A stretch of DNA of 64,000 nt, from the NCBI GenBank assembly GCA_010093705.1, contig MU006095.1, positions 810,315 through 874,314 on the forward strand, in the 5' to 3' direction. A model generated the notes under the pieces. The model was given only the letters and a program-made list of their open reading frames with translations. It was not told the origin of the DNA and did not search any database. The translations under genes were made by a program, and so were the position numbers. Positions 1 to 10,669 of the stretch are shown piece after piece (the first letter of the stretch is position 1; each line of letters starts with the position of its first letter). The DNA is from Patellaria atrata CBS 101060 (Eukaryota; Ascomycota; Dothideomycetes; Patellariales; Patellariaceae).

Positions 1-673
1 AATGGTCAGTACTCATCCAGAATAACACAACGAGTTAGTATTACCCTTAGGCGGAGGAAATTCCTGTTGCTGGATATCGACTTCGTCCCGGATGATTTCT
101 TGAGGTTGAGAACGCTGGCTCAATGCCACCGTTACGAAGAGAAATAATGATACTATAGGGACTTTTTGTTAGAACTTCCAGATTCAGCGGAGCATTGACG
201 CGCAAAAGCTCACAAATGAAGAGCGGCAAGAGCCGCAATGACGATTTCCTCATTTTTGTGAGAAGATTTGGGAGGTCTAGAGGGAAAGACCTCGTCTTCC
301 AGTCATGGAATGGTGTAGGTGCTCATTAACATCGTAAGAAGAGAGAAGAATGAACAACAGATGGCTGATTCATCGTTGTCTTGAAAACTGAAGAAGCCAC
401 CTTGTTCAAGCTTCCTGCGCTCGCTCCTGCACCTGCCAAGCTTGACGATTCATCCGAACGCCGACCTGCTTTTAAGATCATATTTATAATCCATCTGATC
501 CTCCATCAGGTACAAGTACAACGCGTTTCCCGACGTGCCCACCATGCTGGATAATACATATGGACCGTCATATTTCAATATGGCCCATAGCATTACATTT
601 GTTCAACTTGATCTACTAACACCACCTTAAGAGGCCCTTAATTGACCTTTTGTGGTCATCAAACCTCCTGAAG
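1..673. other. Left-edge intergenic stretch, no supported gene
   Basis: No gene is supported here. A 68-codon open frame lies on the minus strand (253 down to 47). It starts with a real ATG and a hydrophobic segment that could pass for a signal sequence, but it ends inside the window, has no recognisable family, and I found no convincing continuation by splicing. The 100 bp before the MFS start are ordinary promoter-like sequence. The left-hand neighbour gene, if any, lies outside the window. Confidence 0.4.
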
Positions 674-2428
674 ATGCTTGACAATGGCAATTCGGAGACC
701 TCTCCTTTACTTGATGTAAATTCAAACCGTAGAGGTTCAGAAACAATATCTAGGGACCCATTCCTTCGATCTCTTAATAGTAATGGATATGTTAAGAAAG
801 TCGAAGAGAAGCGGGCTCTTCCTATATGGAGAGCCAGTCTCATCATCATCTCCATTGGGCTTCTCATATTTCTTCAAGGTACGGTAAAAACATACTAATT
901 ATTCTGCACCGGATACTTATAATTTTTAGCGTCGAATATGACAATGATTACAACCACCCAGTCTACGATTGCCAGAGATCTGGATGCTTACGAGGAAGCC
1001 AGCTGGTTCACATCCGCATACCTGATCGCTATGTCCAGTATCTCTCCATTAGCTGGAAGACATAGTCAATTATTTTCTCCAAGAACGATCTTCTTGGCCG
1101 CTACTATTATTGTCACAATCGGGTCAATCATTACCGGCACTTCTATCACATTCAGACAATTCATTATCGGCAGAGCTATAACGGGCGTCGGCGCCGCAGG
1201 CGTACTAACAGTTGCTACCATCATTGTCCTTCATCTTACTACGCCAAAACGGAGGGGCCTATTCCTTGGAATGCTCAATTCAGCCATGACCCTTGGTGTC
1301 TCATTAGGTGCTGTCGTAGCAGGAGGTCTGGAACCAAAGATCGGATGGCACGCACTCTTTACAATACAAGGTCCTTTAGCGTTTGTAGCGGGCACATGCC
1401 TGTTCCTCTCTATTCCCGGGGACTTCTCCACCCGACTGGACTCAGCTACTAAGTACACATTGTCTCAGAAGCTCGCTCGTGTGGATTATTTCGGTGCTAT
1501 AACGCTTACCGTCTCGATATCATGTTTACTCCTAGCCGTCTCAGCAAAAGAAGTATTGCTTACTCCTATCATCATTGGATTTGTTCTGCTCCCGGTTTTC
1601 ATCCTCAATGAAATCTATATTGCCAAGGAGCCGATCATTCCGGTCACTCTGATGAAATCTCGTGGCACACTTCTTTCCTGCCTCGCAACCGTTGGTCTAA
1701 TGATGTCTCGTTGGTCAATCTTATTTTTTACTCCAGCCTATGCCATTGCCGTACGGCTTTGGAATCCTGCCGCGGCTGGTTCGATTCTTATCCCAACGAA
1801 CTTAGGTTTCGCTCTTGGAGGTTTACTAGCAGGGTGGATTCACATCCGTCGAGCTGGGAGCTTCTACGTACCTTCCTTAGTGACGATGAGTTTGTTCCCA
1901 GTCACTCTAGCATTAATATCGTTGGAATCAACTCCGACTTCGCCTACGTCCCTCTACCTTCTTCTCGTTTTCACAAATGGCTTTTGTACCGGGACCGCAT
2001 TGAACTACACCTTGGTTCATCTGCTTCACTTAACGCCTCCAGATACTCATTTCATCGTCACCTCACTTCTAGCAACCTTCAGGGGATTCGCGGGCTCTTT
2101 CGGGTCCGCTGTCGGCAGTGGTGTGTTCACACGTATGTTGCGCCGTGGCCTCGTTCGCGGTTTCAGTCATGCCGGTCTCAGTGGAAAAGGCCCTTTAATC
2201 CGCAAATTAATCGGTAGCCCAGCAATTGTCGGTACTCTCCATGGTACCGAGAGGGCCGTTGCGGTCGATGCATACGTTGGAGCATTGAAGGGTTTGTTCT
2301 ACGCCGGGGTGGGGCTGTCGGCCATGGTGGTATTTATCCAGGCAGGAACTGGATGGACCAACCCTGAACAGGAGACCAGTGACGAGGAGAGCATAGAGAG
2401 TGCCAGCATCAACTCCGAGGCGAGATGA
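674..2428 (+). CDS. Major facilitator superfamily transporter (DHA2/vacuolar-type)
   Basis: Two exons, 674-878 and 930-2428, give 567 residues. The 51-bp intron has a GTACGG donor and a TTTTTAG acceptor, and the join falls inside an alanine codon leading into the first conserved segment (MTMITTTQSTIARDL). The protein has an N-terminal cytosolic stretch of about 50 residues and then a long series of hydrophobic helices. A motif-A-like turn (GRHSQLFSPRT) follows the second helix, and an RAITGVGAAG segment and a GAVVAGG motif-C-like glycine pattern follow, as in drug:H+ antiporters with 14 helices and their vacuolar basic amino acid (VBA/Fnx1) relatives. It is expected to move a small solute across the plasma or vacuolar membrane using the proton gradient. 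The substrate cannot be read from sequence. The ATG at 674 was chosen because the frame upstream has only a TTG. The C-terminal tail is acidic (GDEES-like). Confidence 0.9.
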
Positions 2429-4709
2429 CGGGTAGTCTCTTCACCCAGAAGACGGTCTTCTCATACTATGGGTCTATTCGACCTGCTTCCTAGCTGATGG
2501 CTACTCAAGTTCAGCTACCAATATTGATCCATGTGTGTGCTGGACCATGCAGTGTACGGTTCGTTCAGTCTCCTTGTATCTTCCAGCAATCGTGAATGTG
2601 TGCGAAGAGAATAAGGGATACCTCAAGCCTTACGTACAGGCACTGGTATTTCCCCCGTCGACACCTTATTTCCTTGTTCTTTCAGGGCGTTGGAGGTCTC
2701 CAATCAATGTACATTTGATACTGTTGTTTAACACTTCCGCGCCTAGGTAGTTTCCTATCATCCTATCATTTTAGGGGGCAATCATCTAGCAATAGGAATA
2801 AGGCACTAAGGGGCTAAGTAGCCAAAGATTGTGTCAATGCAAGCTAATTTAGGAACCTTAAGGCTCTCGCAAGAACGAGAATGAACGAGTCAGCAGGAAG
2901 AGTCCACAGCTAGATACAACTTATGACAGAATATTGCAAGATCTAATGATTTTCACGAGACACCGTCTGGTTTGTCATAGCCCACGCTGAATGATTACGA
3001 ATACCGCGGAATGTGGAAGCATTGATATCAAGCAGTACGAAAGCCGTCCAACAAACTCACCGTATAATTTCACAGGTTCAACAATCTGCCTCAATCTATT
3101 TCTAGGATTATGGCGTCTGTGCATTCGCAGTAAAACATGCATCCGGGAATAGTTACAGAGTACTTTTAGGGTGCGGAAATCGAAGGTTCCCAAATACCGT
3201 AAGCGGAGCATGGTAAGAAGGCCCGAATTCGGCCACCCAGAGAAATGGTTCAACACCCACAAGACAGGAAAATTCTCCCCTGTCAACCATCTTGACGATT
3301 CACCATTTCTTGTTCCCGTTGATCAAAAAACGTTTGTTTTGCAGTACAGTAGAATCTTTTGTTCTGCAAAACGCCACATCGCATGGTTGCTATTTGATGG
3401 ATGGTCCCAGCCACAAGTAGAACCAAGGGGAAATGTTTTTCTTTTCCAAGAATTAGATTCGAACTGTACTGTATGGAATACTATACTGTACAATACACGA
3501 AAATCCCATCACTACATTCAGGAATCTAGTTTCTTCCACGAGTTCGAACACAGCATACTTCGCACATGCGGTTGAGTCGCCTGATCTCAATGGTTTCATG
3601 CGCCGCACCAATTCTCCCAAGCTCGAAATTATGATTCAGCTCAGTGGGGGAAGATAGTGTATACTTAACATACACGATCAGGCTACAAGGCGGATACGGC
3701 TCCGATTAACATACACGGAATCGGTGACACATAACGCGGATGGCCACATCTTAAAGTTATCCGTCAGTCATGGTAGCTCGCTCCAGCAATGCAGGAAAAT
3801 TTTCGCAATAGATTGACCTGTCGCGACTCCACGTGTCGGTAGTGTATACTTAACGTACACGATCATCAAAGTGGGTAAAATGCGGCTCTGCTTAACGTAC
3901 ACGATTCTCTTGACACATCTGGTAGCGCGAAACTTTTTGGTAGGTTCTGATCTCGATACGGTGGTGGATTTGCTCACCACCTTCAATGAAGCGGATAGAT
4001 CAAGGGACTTGTTGAATTGATCTATCAGTCTACGTCAATTGCGACGGATTAGGGATTCCCTCAGGATTTAAGGCGTTAAGGAATCGCGATGAGAATGCAA
4101 AGGAGGAGCCGTATAGGATTGTTATGCTTCGACAATTACCACCTATAATGATGTCCTGGGGGCTAAATTTGACCATAGGGCGTGAAGTCAGCGAAAGGCG
4201 TGACAAGAAAAGGGCCCATGCGCCAATTTCTCAGCAAAGTGGTGGTTGAAAAGAGGCATTGGCTAACGAGATATCAGCTAGTATACCTTTGTATGGGTAA
4301 CTTATATGCATCGCCATGTGTGGAGGACCGGAGGTGTCATACTTTTTGACAACCTTGTTGAACCGTGATGCTGCGTAAACTAGAAATTACTAGTCCTTCC
4401 AGACAAGATGACTCTTTATTCAACTGCATACACCCGGAAACTTCGAACACCCTGATGTGCAAAAGTGCAAATGTAGTTCCTATAAGATGCGTCCCCTCCC
4501 CAAAGGCTGGCCTTCTGATCTTCTCCCCATATAATAAGCAAGGCACTGCACGGTCTCACATTTCCCATAACTGTCCAGGCCACTGTCCATCCTCGCGTCA
4601 TTATACCTTTAAGATCACTTTGGAGTCCGCTCGATTAGAGAGTCGTCTCTTTCTCTTTCCTCTTTGCATTCATAGTCAAACTATCTCCCTTTTTTTCCTA
4701 GGTTTCATA
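2429..4709. other. Intergenic stretch with diverged direct repeats
   Basis: There is no supported gene in these 2.3 kb. Open frames up to 134 codons occur but have no family resemblance, and the 134-codon frame begins at a TTG. The stretch holds two copies of a 77-78 bp repeat (listed separately). A CT-rich leader, roughly 4640-4700, immediately precedes the arrestin-like gene and is typical of fungal promoters or 5' leaders. Confidence 0.5.
3655..3917. repeat. Two diverged direct copies of a 77-78 bp repeat
   Basis: Copies lie at 3655-3731 and 3840-3917. Both begin TAGTGTATACTTAAC and end TGACACA. Each carries the core TTAACRTACACG twice, so four occurrences fall in 260 bp. The first 19 bp of copy one are an inverted repeat (GTGTAT, 7-bp spacer, ATACAC). 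The flanks outside the copies do not match. No coding frame or known element is recognisable. It could be a remnant of a small transposon or a local duplication. Confidence 0.55.
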
Positions 4710-6460
4710 ATGTCTTCATCAATGTCGTTCACTGCTGTCTCCACGGCAACTCGGGCTACCAATATCGCATACAAGGTCCGAAATATGACGACCGTCTGCC
4801 GACCTACGATTGAGATCAAACTCAACGCTGGCAGTCGCAGTACTGGACTCCATGGATCGTATATCACGTCTTACTCTACCATGGACAAGATCGAGGGAAC
4901 GGTTTCCATCACGGCTCAGATAGATACCCGGTTTGAGGATATCGAAATCGCCTTTATTGGTTGGTACCCCTCTCCCCTCCCCCCTCCCCCAAGACTCCAA
5001 GGTGACTGTCATCTGATCGTCACCATTCACTTTCATTGCACATTCCTATACTATTCCCGCATTTTCCGCTTCTTACCCAAAATAGTAGATTCTCAGCTGA
5101 TAATACTTTTTTCCCGTCATTGCATATAGGCGTTGAGAAAACATTCGTCGATCACATTTCAAGCGCTGCAGCTGTAACAGGGCGAACCGACGCCTCTCAT
5201 CAGTTTCTCAAGCTCGTCCAACCCATCGAAGAATCTTCTCTACCCCAGCCAAGGATAATTGAAGCTGGGCGAACTTATAACCTCCCATTTACCTTTGTTG
5301 CTCCAAGTCAGCTGCTCCCCAAATCATGCAATCACAAGATTGTGAGCAACCAAGTACAACATGCTCATCTCCAGCTTCCTCCAAGCTTTGGCGATCCCGA
5401 GATTTCCGGATTCGGAGGTACCCTATTGGATGACATGGCGCCTCAAATGGCCAAGATCGCCTACGCCGTTTACGTGAAGGTGACCCAAGTCCGTGAAATC
5501 GATGGGGCAGAAGTCCTTCTCGCAGACCGAGCAAAGAAGATCAGAGTCAAACCAGTATTCGAAGAACAACCCCCCCTAAACATCCCGAGCGATGATCCCG
5601 AATTCCGCCTGAGAGAGGAAAAAACCATCCGCAAAGGTCTCCTGAAAAGCAAGCTCGGCAAACTTGTCATGGAAGCTGTCCAACCCAAACCGTTCCACCT
5701 CCCGGCTTTTACAACCGACTCTCACTTCGAGCCCGTAACTACCACCGCCAGAGTCTCCCTCCGCTTTGACCCTACGGACGAAAGGGCACAGCCCCCCCAA
5801 CTCGGCTCTCTCAGCAGCAAACTCAAGGTTTCGACCTTCTTCGCAACCTCTCCGCGAAGAGACTTTCCCAAGAGAGCGCAAATCCTCATCGATATGTCCG
5901 CAGGCCACCACTCCGAGACCGTCCAGCTGTCCTCCCGCTGCGTCGCCTCGGTACGGTGGGTTAAGCACGGTCCCGGCGCCTCTGCGGAAGCCCTCGCCCG
6001 ACGAGATTCCGGTTTCTCGGAGGACGCCGGCAATAACGGGTTTCCGTCCCCGAGTAAGGACTTCAAGGGTTCCACCTTTTATACGGCGGAGATTATTGTC
6101 CCGATGACGCTCCCCCGAAACAAAAATGTTGTGCCGACTTTCCATAGCTGCTTGGTGAGCAGGCAGTATAGCATCAACCTCCATCTCTCTTCGCTGGTTA
6201 CCGGTGCGCTGGGGTCGGGAATGAAACTCAAGGTCCCGGTGCAGGTTTCGGCTGAGGGGAGCACCAGTGGAAGGGAGAGGAGGGAGTCACTTGCTCAGGT
6301 CCAGCAAGCGCAACAGGAAGCACATGAGGTGTTTCAGTCGAGAAGTGTGGCTCCTCCGCCGGAGCATTATATGGGCACCAGTGTTGGTGTTTTGGCACCA
6401 CCCCCGGAGTATGAGGTCTTTGCAACTCAGGGGTCCCGGAGTGTTAGTGTTATCGGTTGA
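4710..6460 (+). CDS. Arrestin-like trafficking adaptor with C-terminal PY motif
   Basis: Two exons, 4710-4959 and 5130-6460, encode 526 residues. The intron is 170 bp with a C-rich interior; the alternative donor four bases downstream would hit a stop, which fixes the junction. The protein opens with an arrestin-N-like beta-sandwich: a PTIEIKL strand, the YSTMDKIEG turn, and VSITAQ leading to DIEIAFIG. It continues with conserved AGRTYNLPFTFVAP and CNHKIVSN segments of the fungal arrestin/Bul-like family. Near the C-terminus are PPPEHY and, 12 residues later, PPPEY, which contains a consensus PPxY motif. In this family such motifs recruit the WW domains of the Rsp5/HulA ubiquitin ligase, so the protein probably directs ubiquitination and endocytosis of plasma-membrane transporters. 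The frame is open upstream of 4710, but the CT-rich leader and the local ATG favour this start. The target transporter is unknown. Confidence 0.82.
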
Positions 6461-8726
6461 AGAATTGGTTAAAAAGGAAATTGTTTCGTTTCGCTTACAC
6501 TTACTTTTTGAGGGAGGTGCACCATTCTAATGTTTAAGTTTTCGGGATTTCATAAGGAGTTCTGAGAAAAAAGGATCTGTTAATGAATAAGGGAGGATAT
6601 ACCCTAGAATGACTTGTAAGCTTTTTGTCGGATCTGGTTGGACCTGAACTAATTGCGTTTGCTATGCTACGCTCTGGATTCTTCGTTTTCCTGTAGTTTG
6701 CGCTTATGTTTCATTTGGACTTTGTCTCTTTTTTTTTTTTTTTTCCCTCCGATTTTTCAACATGATACCCAAAAGTGGACGGCATTTATCTGCCCAGTTC
6801 GATGGAACTTCATTCGGTAATAAGTTTATATATAGTGCTTCACCAGGTATACGGTATCATTCCTTCTTTGGGTGAAAATTTCATACCCCTTTATTTCCCC
6901 AGGATGAGACTCAATGCAGCCTACCTTCGCTACAATGAGTAACATAAAAAACAAAACACCGATCCTACATCCAATCCCAATATCAATATCAATATCAAAT
7001 ACCACAAGTGTCAAAACTGTGTTCCAACCCCACCCTCTTATCTCCCTAACGGGTCTAAGAAAAAGGAGGTTCAAGGTACACCAGACCTCCCATCTCGTCC
7101 CCGCGGCTCCAGCAGGTAGCAGTTGCTGTGATCTGCCCTAATGCCAGTGGAGTTCAACACGTCCATATTTCGAGGTTCCCAATACCGCTGCCATGACCAC
7201 TTCACCTACCTTAGCTCCACACCGCAATCCCTCGTACGTCATCGAAGTACCTTAATACACTATCCTAATTTCTTATACCCCCTCTTCTAACCTGGCTAAC
7301 CCGCGTTTCAACCCCCCCCCCCCCCCCAAAACCCTTCCCCCTTTTTTTTTTCCCAACCTTATCGAGAGATCCCTTTCGTTCCCATGTAGAAACCATCGAC
7401 ACAAACCTCACCACCGCTCGAACCCCGACCCGATATACTCAATATATTCAACGAGAACATCTGAAAACCGCCCCCTCTTAATCTCACTCCCGCCACTATA
7501 TTTTGATATCCACATCATCGTTTCCGTGACTGCTGCGGTGAATATTGCGGTTTTGATATCTGATAGGAGAGGATTGGGGAGGTTATAGGGTAAGCGAATC
7601 GCGGGGGTTTGGAATGAGGGATTGTGAGAGATTGTAGGTCGTGGGTGGTATGCTGGTGGAGCGGAAAGGGGGTGTTGGGAGGTGAGAAGGGAGATGTTTA
7701 ACTGGAGTTTATAGAATCCAAGTCTCCCTTAGAATGCTGGAGATGAGTATATGGGTTAGTTCCCAAAGACCAATGGCCAACATGAAGATTAGATACGATG
7801 TCCCACCTTGCGTCGGGACCAGAGGGGCCGAGGAAAGGGTGTTCCAACATGCACGGGGGAGGGTTCGCTTCTCGAATTGAAATTCGAAAAGTGATAAGCT
7901 GTAAGTCGAAATGATACGAAGCGATGTTTTTGTAGAACTAATAGTAGCCACGGTCCCCTTAGAACAAGACGGGCGGAAATTACGTACAAAAAGGAGAAGT
8001 AGGCAGGTACCACAGCTATAAGCGAAAACTGACAATCTAGTAATAAACTTCACAAGGAAATAAGAGATAGTGAGACATGGAACAACATGACATACTTTAT
8101 AACCGCACCAATTCTAGTCTTCCAGATTATAGCAAAACAACACCCGAAAGAAAACTTCAATTCCACAACTTTTAACGCTTGCGCAACAAGTACAGAAATA
8201 GAATAAGAAAAAGGAGATTATTCAGAGACAGGGAAACATAGAATCGGCACTTTGATTATGAAATGGAAGAAAAAGAGCCAGAAACTGTATGCTCCACGAT
8301 CTAATTTTCGATGCTTTCAAAAAGAGTAATAAAAAGGGCCGTCACAGCGTCAACTTCTGCATGGCGGGGGTATCTATCTCTTAGACCCTCAGGTCACAAA
8401 AGAAGCTAAACAGCAATCTCGCATTCGCATATCCAAGCAATCGCGAATAAAACAGCAGGAACGAAGGACGATGGGGACAGGCCCGAGGAAGGTACGACCA
8501 ATCCATAACCAAAAACGCCCAGTTTCGCCGAGAGGCAATTTCCCATTCTAAGGTAGCTTTTAGAAGTAACTCCGTGGATAAATGACGAATGAACAATTAT
8601 ATAGCAGACCCAATGCGGACCAACCTCCTGTTTAGGGCGTCAGAAGACGATCTTGTTAGATGTCAAGATAAGGTATGGTGGATCGCAGATAAGGAAATCG
8701 CAACCTGGGATGTGCTTAACCGGTGG
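6461..8726. other. Intergenic stretch with homopolymer tracts
   Basis: No gene is supported in these 2.3 kb between two convergent genes. It holds the 3' flank of the arrestin-like gene, a T tract near 6727-6744, a (TATCAA)3-like microsatellite at about 6980-6997, a 16-base C run at 7312-7327 followed by a T run, and a G-rich patch around 7570-7690. Open frames here are short and low in complexity. The last few hundred bases are probably the 3' untranslated region of the minus-strand SFP1-like gene. Confidence 0.5.
7312..7327. repeat. C homopolymer (16 bp) followed by A and T tracts
   Basis: An uninterrupted run of 16 C is followed within 20 bp by short A, C and T runs. It is a simple-sequence tract likely to vary in length between isolates and prone to sequencing error. 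Confidence 0.9.
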
Positions 8727-10669
8727 TTACATCATCATCGCATCACCCATTCCGGAAAGGCCCGCCCCGGCTACGTTGACGTTGATTCCCTGGAGATTAG
8801 TCGGTCCGAGAGCGCTTAGTTTGAGTTCCGGGTTGCAATTTGCAGAGTGTTGACGATGGTATTTCAATCCGTTAAGATTTTTATACCGCTTGCCACACAC
8901 TTCACAACGGTACGGCTTCTCTTTCTCCATTCCAACGGTACCGGGATAAGGAATAGATGTGACCGGATCCACTATCGAGAATGTGCCGTCACTGTTCTCC
9001 TTGAGTTGCTGGTTTTGATGTCCATGCTATATAGCGTTAGTGCACAGTACCGAAAAAGTCGACTGATAAAATCACATACCTGTTTATGATACTTGAGTCC
9101 ATTTTGATTCTTGTAAGCTTTTTCGCACCCTATCACCGGGCACTTGAAGGGTTTATTCTCTTCGATAGGGAATGGTCCAATGTTGCTTCCTAATCCGGCC
9201 ATCAGTTGCTGTTCGCGTATTCGCCGTGCAAGCTCGCCGTTACCCCCTATCTGACCTTGAGCAAGCGCAAACTGCAATTGTTGTGTGCTCATAGCGCCTC
9301 CTTGTTTGCTGAAAAGCCTTTTTGCCGGATCATCGATGGTAAGATTTGCCATATCGCCGCTATTGCCAAACAGTATAGAGTTCCAGTCCTGATTATTGCC
9401 ACCCTGGAGAAGTTGTGCGTTAAAGTTACCTCCTCCCACGTAATTTCCTGCCATATCAAAATCTAGTTCCGCGGGAGTACCGGGGACTGAGGAGTCCGGT
9501 GAACTCTTGTTCTGTGTATATTGCGCTGACTGAGTTCCGAGTGTTGGTGTGTTCACTGATGAGACTGTGGGATTGTTTTGCAGAGGAAATCCTTGATTAG
9601 CAGACGGTGTAGTAGGAGTTGCGTTCCGTAGCCCTTGATGCGACTGTATAGCGTTCGCGACTCCCACATTTAGGGGGGGTATACGGGTGTTATTTTGTTG
9701 TTGTACAGGCACAGGTGGCGCGGCATCATCCATTTCCATATCCATGTCATCTAAAGGGTCGGAATCCTGGATAGGTGAAAGAGGCGTTTGACTAAAGCCG
9801 GCGTCTGAAGGTAATCGCTGAGCGGTATATGTCTGCATTCGGCTCAGTTGAGAATTCTGTCCTTGTCTTGAACTCCCTTGCAGACCCATGCTCTGTGGCT
9901 GCTGAGTATTACCAGTCTGGTTTCCGGAAGTTGAGCTGGACTGAGGTACAATGGAATTCGATCTCGGAGGTTGATTGGTCCCTGAAGATGGTCTACGTAA
10001 AGAGTGTAATGCCGGAGCAGGAGTTTGCGCGTGGGCTTCTTCGTAATGCTGAAGCAAATCGTGTAATGAATCGATCTTGAGGTCACAACACGCATATCCT
10101 TGTAGGAACTGTGCTTCCATCTTTGGAAGGTATGATGAGGATTGGTAGGAAGAAGACTGATGGAAAGCATGAGGGGATGATCCTCCCATAATAACTCTGC
10201 ACAAATCTCGCGTTAGTATAATGTCCGAAATCGAAGAGGGTTATGATCCCGATATGCAAGAAACCAGCAAATTGCAAAGACCGAATAACTTGTGGCATCT
10301 TATATATTAGATGGGTACTCACTCGTTCGCGACCCAACTACCCATAGAGAGACCCCCCCAACTCATCCCCCCCATGACACTTCCAGTGCTACTTTCTCTT
10401 CGCGGTCTCTCCTTCATGGTTATTGGCCTAGCTCCTGATCCATAATATGACGAGGGATTCTGATTACTTATTGAATCATGGCGACCACCAAGACTCGGTC
10501 GTCCGTCAGCCGGCGTTCTGCTGTTGATATTGATCGCAGCTTGTTGCTGGACGGTAGCGCCCGCTTCCTGAAGCGCTGATGTGAGGTTTGAGGTCTGGTT
10601 TCGCGGTGACGCTGAGTTGTATCTCTGAGGGGTTGTGATATCGATAGGAGATGCGGATTGAGTCGCCAT
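8727..10669 (-). CDS. SFP1-like split C2H2 zinc-finger transcription regulator
   Basis: Three exons on the minus strand, 10669-10323, 10196-9080 and 9026-8727, give 587 residues from the first ATG. Intron donors are GTGAGT and GTATGT. Two C2H2 fingers lie near the C-terminus, separated by about 40 residues: CPVIGC...NGLKYHKQH, then CEVCG...[11 protein letters not shown]. The spacer contains [14 protein letters not shown]. This split-finger arrangement with two NGLKYH repeats is the signature of the yeast Sfp1 family, which controls ribosomal protein and ribosome-biogenesis genes in response to nutrients. The middle is rich in Q, N, S and P, and a [15 protein letters not shown] segment precedes a CCDLKI...LLQHYEEAH third zinc-binding-like region. 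The 9027-9079 intron splits finger one from its linker. The frame stays open upstream of 10669 to 10999 without an ATG and looks coding, so the true N-terminus may lie on a further exon. Confidence 0.85.

Noticed and set aside
3171-3575. 134-codon plus frame in the 2.4-4.7 kb gap
   Set aside because: It starts at TTG and has no family resemblance and no promoter-like leader.
5576-6184. 202-codon open frame on the minus strand
   Set aside because: It lies wholly within the arrestin-like coding exon and reads like the antisense of a C-rich wobble pattern.
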